Assembly (NCBI RefSeq): GCF_012524205.1
Contig: NZ_JABACI010000002.1
Span: 62,001-126,000 of the forward strand
Direction: 5' to 3'
Length of the DNA: 64,000 nt
From: Microbacterium salsuginis
GTDB lineage: Bacteria; Actinomycetota; Actinomycetes; Actinomycetales; Microbacteriaceae
The stretch's first letter is position 1; the number at the start of each line of letters is the position of its first letter. The notes under the pieces are model-generated. The model made no database searches and was not told the DNA's origin. It saw only the letters and a program-made list of their open reading frames with translations. Shown here piece by piece: positions 60,797-64,000 of this stretch. Made by a program: the position numbers and the translations under genes.

Positions 60797-60802
60797 TACA
60801 TT
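60797..60802 (+). promoter_or_regulatory. -10 box of LysM-like protein gene
   Basis: TACATT, 7 nt before ATG 60810. Confidence 0.45.
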
Positions 60803-60809
60803 CGCGATG

Positions 60810-61526
60810 ATGAAACTCTCGGCCAAGATCACCGTCGCGACGTCCGTGCTGGTCGTGGCCGGCCTTGTCGCCCTTGCCGCTCCTGCAGTCGCCACCTTCG
60901 GTCAGGCCGCGCACAGCGCAGCGGAGGGGGTGGGCAGTTTCGCCGAGACTCTGGAGCCGACCGCCGCCGCAACGCTCGAACTCCCGGCCACCGAGCCGGC
61001 GGCCGTCGTCGACACCGACCCGTGTGCGGAGCGGGCCTGGATCAACACGGGTCGCATGCACGCCAGCCTGAGCGGCGATCTCGTCGACATGGGCGCTCGC
61101 GACCTCGCCGCTGGCACCGTAGGCCTCGACGACGAGGGTCGGGTCAAGACGTACACCGTCGCGCCCGGTGACGCGCTCTTAGCGATCGGCGACCGATTCT
61201 GCATCGAGAACCCGCTGGCCATCAGCGGCCTCAACCACACGCACATGATCGCGCCCGGCGAGGTGCTGCTGCTCGCTCCTGACAGCTCGATCCCCTGGGT
61301 CGACTACTACATCCCGCCCGACGCGCCTGGAGGATTCGAACAGGTCCCATATCAGCTCGCACTGCAGGCCATGAGTCGGGCCGCTCACGCGGGCGACGTC
61401 GATGCCATGCGCACCATCTTCGCGGACGGTCTGCGAGAGATGTTCCCCCGTCTGGCTGACGCCGACCTGATCGCGCAGGCGCTCGACCGAGGCGACCTCG
61501 ACGTTCTGCGCCAGATGTTCGCATAG
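60810..61526 (+). CDS. secreted LysM-like protein
   Basis: The 238-residue product has a signal peptide (MKLSAKITVATSVLVVAG, likely cleavage after APAVA). The middle has a LysM-like repeat (VKTYTVAPGDALLAIGDRF, then GLNHTHMIAPGEVLLL), which binds peptidoglycan. The C-terminal 70 residues are helical and acidic. The second of two adjacent ATGs fits leaderless spacing. Confidence 0.85.
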   Translation: MKLSAKITVATSVLVVAGLVALAAPAVATFGQAAHSAAEGVGSFAETLEPTAAATLELPATEPAAVVDTDPCAERAWINTGRMHASLSGDLVDMGARDLAAGTVGLDDEGRVKTYTVAPGDALLAIGDRFCIENPLAISGLNHTHMIAPGEVLLLAPDSSIPWVDYYIPPDAPGGFEQVPYQLALQAMSRAAHAGDVDAMRTIFADGLREMFPRLADADLIAQALDRGDLDVLRQMFA

Positions 61527-61535
61527 CCAGCAAGT

Positions 61536-61571
61536 GAAGGCCCCGCTTCCCACCCGGGAGGCAGGGCCTTC
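61536..61571 (+). terminator. terminator hairpin after LysM-like gene
   Basis: An 8-bp stem, one mismatch and a 7-bp inner stem, beginning 9 nt after the stop. Confidence 0.7.
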
Positions 61572-61585
61572 TCCGTTCCCGGGGC

Positions 61586-61729
61586 CTAGTCGGTCGTTCC
61601 CGACCGCACCCAGTTCTGGACGCACCAGATCACGTTGTACAGGTTGAACGGGGCGACGTCGTAGGTATCCCACCGCTGCCCGAGGCGGGCGGTCCAGGCG
61701 GGGATGCGGCCGCAGCGGCGGTCAAGCAC
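61586..61729 (-). CDS. small protein coupled to the truncated aldehyde dehydrogenase
   Basis: A 47-residue frame starts at GTG 61729, whose G is the last base of the dehydrogenase stop TAG. The product (RRCGRIPAWTARLGQRWDTY, then VAPFNLYNVIWCVQNWVRSG) is basic and then aromatic/hydrophobic with two cysteines. The family is unknown to me. The overlap and plausible composition support a real gene. Confidence 0.5.
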   Translation of the reverse strand: MLDRRCGRIPAWTARLGQRWDTYDVAPFNLYNVIWCVQNWVRSGTTD

Positions 61730-62592
61730 TAGACCAGGCTCTTGGTGTGCCAGACGGTCTTGGTCTCGGTGAAGGCGGCGATTCGCTGCAGGCTCGGGGC
61801 CGCGGCATCCGTCCCGTTCTCGGGAGGAAGGACGCGTGTGAGCGTCTCGGCGGCAGCGATCTGCAGATCGACCCAGTCCAGGTCGCCGGCGCCGACGAGG
61901 TCGAGCGCATGCACGTCGGGGTGGGACGCCAGCCATGGCGCGAGCTCGGCGGGCGAGCCGGTCAGCACGTTGACGACACCGCCGGGCACATCCGAGGTGG
62001 CCAGCACCTCGGCGAGCGAGATCGCCGACAGCGGGTAGCGCTGCGCCGCTACGACGACCACCGAATTGCCGGTCACGAGTGCCGGGGCGATGGCCGAGAC
62101 CAGCCCGACGAGGGCCGTGTCCTGCGGGGCGATGACGCCGACGACCCCGGTGGGCTCGGGCACGGAGATGTTGAAGTAAGGGCCGGCGACGGGGTTGCCG
62201 TTGCCGGCAACCTGCCCGAACTTGTCACACCAGCCGGCGTACCAGACCCAGCGGTCGATCGCTTCGTCGACTTCTGCGGTCGCGGCCGACGCCGACACCC
62301 CGGTCTGCTGCACGATCTCGTCGACGAACTGCGCGCGGCGGCCCTCGAGCAGCTCGGCCACGCGATACAGCACCTGACCGCGGTTGTAGGCGGTGGCGCC
62401 CGACCAGCCCTTGACGGCGCCACGAGCTGCGACGACAGCATCCCGTGCGTCCTTGCGGGAGGCCAGCGCCGCATTGGCCAGGAACGCGCCCTTGTTCGAG
62501 ACGACCTCGTAGGTGCGGCCGGACTCGCTGCGCGGGAAGGCGCCGCCGATGAAGAGCTTGTACGTCTTCGGAACGCTGAGTCGCTTGCTCAT
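61729..62592 (-). CDS. truncated aldehyde dehydrogenase-family protein (ALDH16 second-domain-like)
   Basis: The 287-residue product matches only the N-terminal, NAD-binding part of aldehyde dehydrogenases (KLFIGGAFPRSESGRTYEV, VVGVIAPQDTALVGLVSA, VVNVLTGSPAEL). It stops before the ELGGK strand and has no catalytic cysteine domain; usual length is about 480. It starts at ATG 62592 overlapping the stop of the full-length ALDH gene. The pair resembles the two-domain ALDH16 protein split in two, whose second domain can be inactive. A structural partner role is inferred. Confidence 0.85.
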   Translation of the reverse strand: MSKRLSVPKTYKLFIGGAFPRSESGRTYEVVSNKGAFLANAALASRKDARDAVVAARGAVKGWSGATAYNRGQVLYRVAELLEGRRAQFVDEIVQQTGVSASAATAEVDEAIDRWVWYAGWCDKFGQVAGNGNPVAGPYFNISVPEPTGVVGVIAPQDTALVGLVSAIAPALVTGNSVVVVAAQRYPLSAISLAEVLATSDVPGGVVNVLTGSPAELAPWLASHPDVHALDLVGAGDLDWVDLQIAAAETLTRVLPPENGTDAAAPSLQRIAAFTETKTVWHTKSLV

Positions 62593-64000
62593 GCGCGCGC
62601 TCCCTTCAGGTAGGCGGCCAGTCCGTGGCGGCCGCCCTCGCGACCGTACCCGGATTCCTTGTACCCGCCGAACGGCGAGGACGGGTCGAATCGGTTGAAC
62701 GTGTTCGCCCACACCACGCCAGCGCGCAGCCGATCGGCCACGGCGAGGATGCGGGAGCCCTTGTCGGACCAAATGCCCGCCGACAGCCCGTAGGGAGTGT
62801 TGTTCGCCTTGTCGATCGCCTCGGACGGCGTGCGGAAGGTGAGCACCGACAGCACCGGCCCGAAGATCTCGTCGCGGGCGATGCGGTGGCTGGCCTGCAC
62901 ATTCGTGAAGATCGTCGGCGCGAACCAGAAGCCGTTGTCGGGGATGACGCAGTCCGCGCTCCAGCGCTCTGCGCCCTCCTCCTCGCCGATGCGGCTGAGC
63001 TCGCGGATGCGGTCCAGCTGCTCGCGCGAATTGATGGCGCCGATGTCGGTGTTCTTGTCCAGTGGATCGCCCAGCCGCAGCGTCGACAGGCGGCTCTTGA
63101 GTCGGTCGACGACCTCATCGTGGATCGACTCCTGCACGAGCAGCCGGCTGCCGGCGCAGCACACGTGGCCCTGGTTGAAGAAGATGCCGTTGACGATGCC
63201 CTCGATCGCCTGGTCGATCGGAGCGTCTTCGAACACGATGTTCGCGGCCTTGCCGCCGAGCTCGAGCGTCAGCTTCTTGTCGGTGCCGGCGACGGACTTC
63301 GCGATCTCGCGACCCACGCCGGTCGAGCCGGTGAAGGCGACCTTGTCGACATCGGGGTGCCGCACGATGGCCGCCCCCGTCGACCCTGCACCGGTGACGA
63401 TGTTGACGACGCCGGGCGGCAGGTCGGCCTGCTGCAGGATCTCGGCGAAGATGAGTGCCGACAGAGGCGTCGTCTCGGCCGGCTTGATGACGACGGTGTT
63501 GCCCGCGGCGAGCGCCGGTGCGATCTTCCACGCGAGCATGAGCAGCGGGAAGTTCCAGGGGATCACCTGTCCGGCGACACCGAGCGGCTTCGGGTCGGCC
63601 CCGAGGCCCGCGTAGTCGAGCTTGTCAGCCCAGCCTGCGTAGTAGAAGAACCACGCGGCGACCAGCGGCACGTCGACGTCGCGGCTCTCCTTGATCGGCT
63701 TGCCGTTGTCGAGGCTCTCCGCGACCGCCAGCTCGCGGGCGCGCTCCTGCACCAGGCGCGCGATGCGGAAGAGGTACTTGCCCCGGTCGCGTCCGCTCAT
63801 CTTCGACCAGGTCTTGTCGAAGGCGCGACGGGCGGCGACGACCGCGGCATCGACATCCGCCTCGCTCGCCGAGGCGATCGTGGCGATGTGCTTCTCGTCG
63901 GCCGGAGAGATGGTGGCGAAGGATTCGCCCGTGCCCTCCCGGAAGTCGCCGTCGATGAAGAGGCCGTACTCGGGCTTCAGTGAGAGGATCGCCCGGGACT
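62589..64000 (-). CDS. aldehyde dehydrogenase, 5' end beyond window
   Basis: It oxidises aldehydes with NAD(P). About 470 codons are visible and the frame is open at base 64000. Motifs: VIPWNFPLLMLAWKIAPALA, KLTLELGGKAANIVFEDA with the catalytic Glu, and NQGHVCCAGSRLLV with the catalytic Cys; EIFGPVLSVLTF near the C terminus. Full length is expected to be about 480. Its stop overlaps the start of the truncated homologue by 4 bp. The substrate is unknown. Confidence 0.94.
   Translation of the reverse strand, partial: SRAILSLKPEYGLFIDGDFREGTGESFATISPADEKHIATIASASEADVDAAVVAARRAFDKTWSKMSGRDRGKYLFRIARLVQERARELAVAESLDNGKPIKESRDVDVPLVAAWFFYYAGWADKLDYAGLGADPKPLGVAGQVIPWNFPLLMLAWKIAPALAAGNTVVIKPAETTPLSALIFAEILQQADLPPGVVNIVTGAGSTGAAIVRHPDVDKVAFTGSTGVGREIAKSVAGTDKKLTLELGGKAANIVFEDAPIDQAIEGIVNGIFFNQGHVCCAGSRLLVQESIHDEVVDRLKSRLSTLRLGDPLDKNTDIGAINSREQLDRIRELSRIGEEEGAERWSADCVIPDNGFWFAPTIFTNVQASHRIARDEIFGPVLSVLTFRTPSEAIDKANNTPYGLSAGIWSDKGSRILAVADRLRAGVVWANTFNRFDPSSPFGGYKESGYGREGGRHGLAAYLKGARA

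Noticed and set aside
1-64000. Defence island, prophage or biosynthetic cluster
   Set aside because: I found no integrase, transposase, tail or capsid gene, restriction-modification pair, CRISPR repeat, or multi-domain synthase; the SNF2 gene stands alone.

Overview
The window looks like the chromosome of a high-GC actinobacterium of the family Microbacteriaceae, most likely Microbacterium or a close relative. By eye the GC content is about 70%. Genes are tightly packed with frequent ATGA/GTGA overlaps and GTG or TTG starts. Many genes have a TANNNT -10 box only 6-7 nt before the start codon, which is the actinobacterial leaderless pattern. Recognisable families (CoaBC with PAMHTEMW, group III PfkA with GGEGT/PKTIDND, DUF5302, the CE1758/CE1759-type flavin pair) fit that assignment. 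I see no rRNA, tRNA, CRISPR array, prophage, insertion sequence or integrase. This is core or near-core chromosome rather than an island.

Layout. 1-1296: folate/thymidylate genes (folA cut by the left edge, thyA). 1404-3889: a thiol-redox run (membrane-anchored thioredoxin, DUF4395, OsmC) plus a TIGR01777-type epimerase. 3900-5731: dapB coupled to a small membrane protein, and a GNAT gene. 5737-10322: a four-gene envelope export operon (four-Cys lipoprotein, adaptor with a peptidoglycan-binding motif, ATPase, MacB-like permease). 10466-12217: a histidine phosphatase and an aldo/keto-reductase-fold protein lacking its catalytic tetrad. 12499-14790: pnp with a leader hairpin. 15100-19129: two small proteins, then dctA divergent from a CitA/DcuS-type two-component system. 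19162-22722: a glycosyltransferase-SGNH hydrolase fusion, DedA, and an endonuclease coupled to DedA. 22738-28563: a flavin monooxygenase pair, an AlaDH/PNT-type dehydrogenase, a GH13 glucosidase and an alpha/beta hydrolase.

28673-35459: acyltransferase-3 protein, a WYL regulator divergent from an epoxide hydrolase, a 2OG-Fe oxygenase, a PfkB kinase coupled to SurE, and rpsO. 35629-40926: MFS and DMT transporters, YceI, AraC divergent from an NAD(P)-binding protein, and an FKBP. 41099-46409: PrsW protease, FAH-family protein, a DUF4190-like protein, aspA and a CpdA-like phosphodiesterase. 46479-54406: a Pit phosphate transporter with a candidate PHO box, a membrane-anchored molybdopterin oxidoreductase, oligopeptidase B, pfkA and an unknown protein. 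54496-61526: an SNF2 helicase, a lipoprotein, a membrane-anchored GDPD, coaBC, an NRDE protein and a secreted LysM-like protein. 61586-64000: a tandem aldehyde dehydrogenase pair in which the second member is truncated, resembling a split ALDH16.

Most genes are housekeeping or common accessory functions. The observations most worth following are the four-Cys lipoprotein/ABC module, the tetrad-less aldo/keto reductase, the GT4-SGNH fusion, the split aldehyde dehydrogenase, the direct repeat upstream of the phosphate transporter, the pnp leader hairpin, the three unexplained long inverted repeats, and the over-represented GGATGCC word. None is proof of a new system. All motif calls and counts were made by reading the sequence, without database searches.
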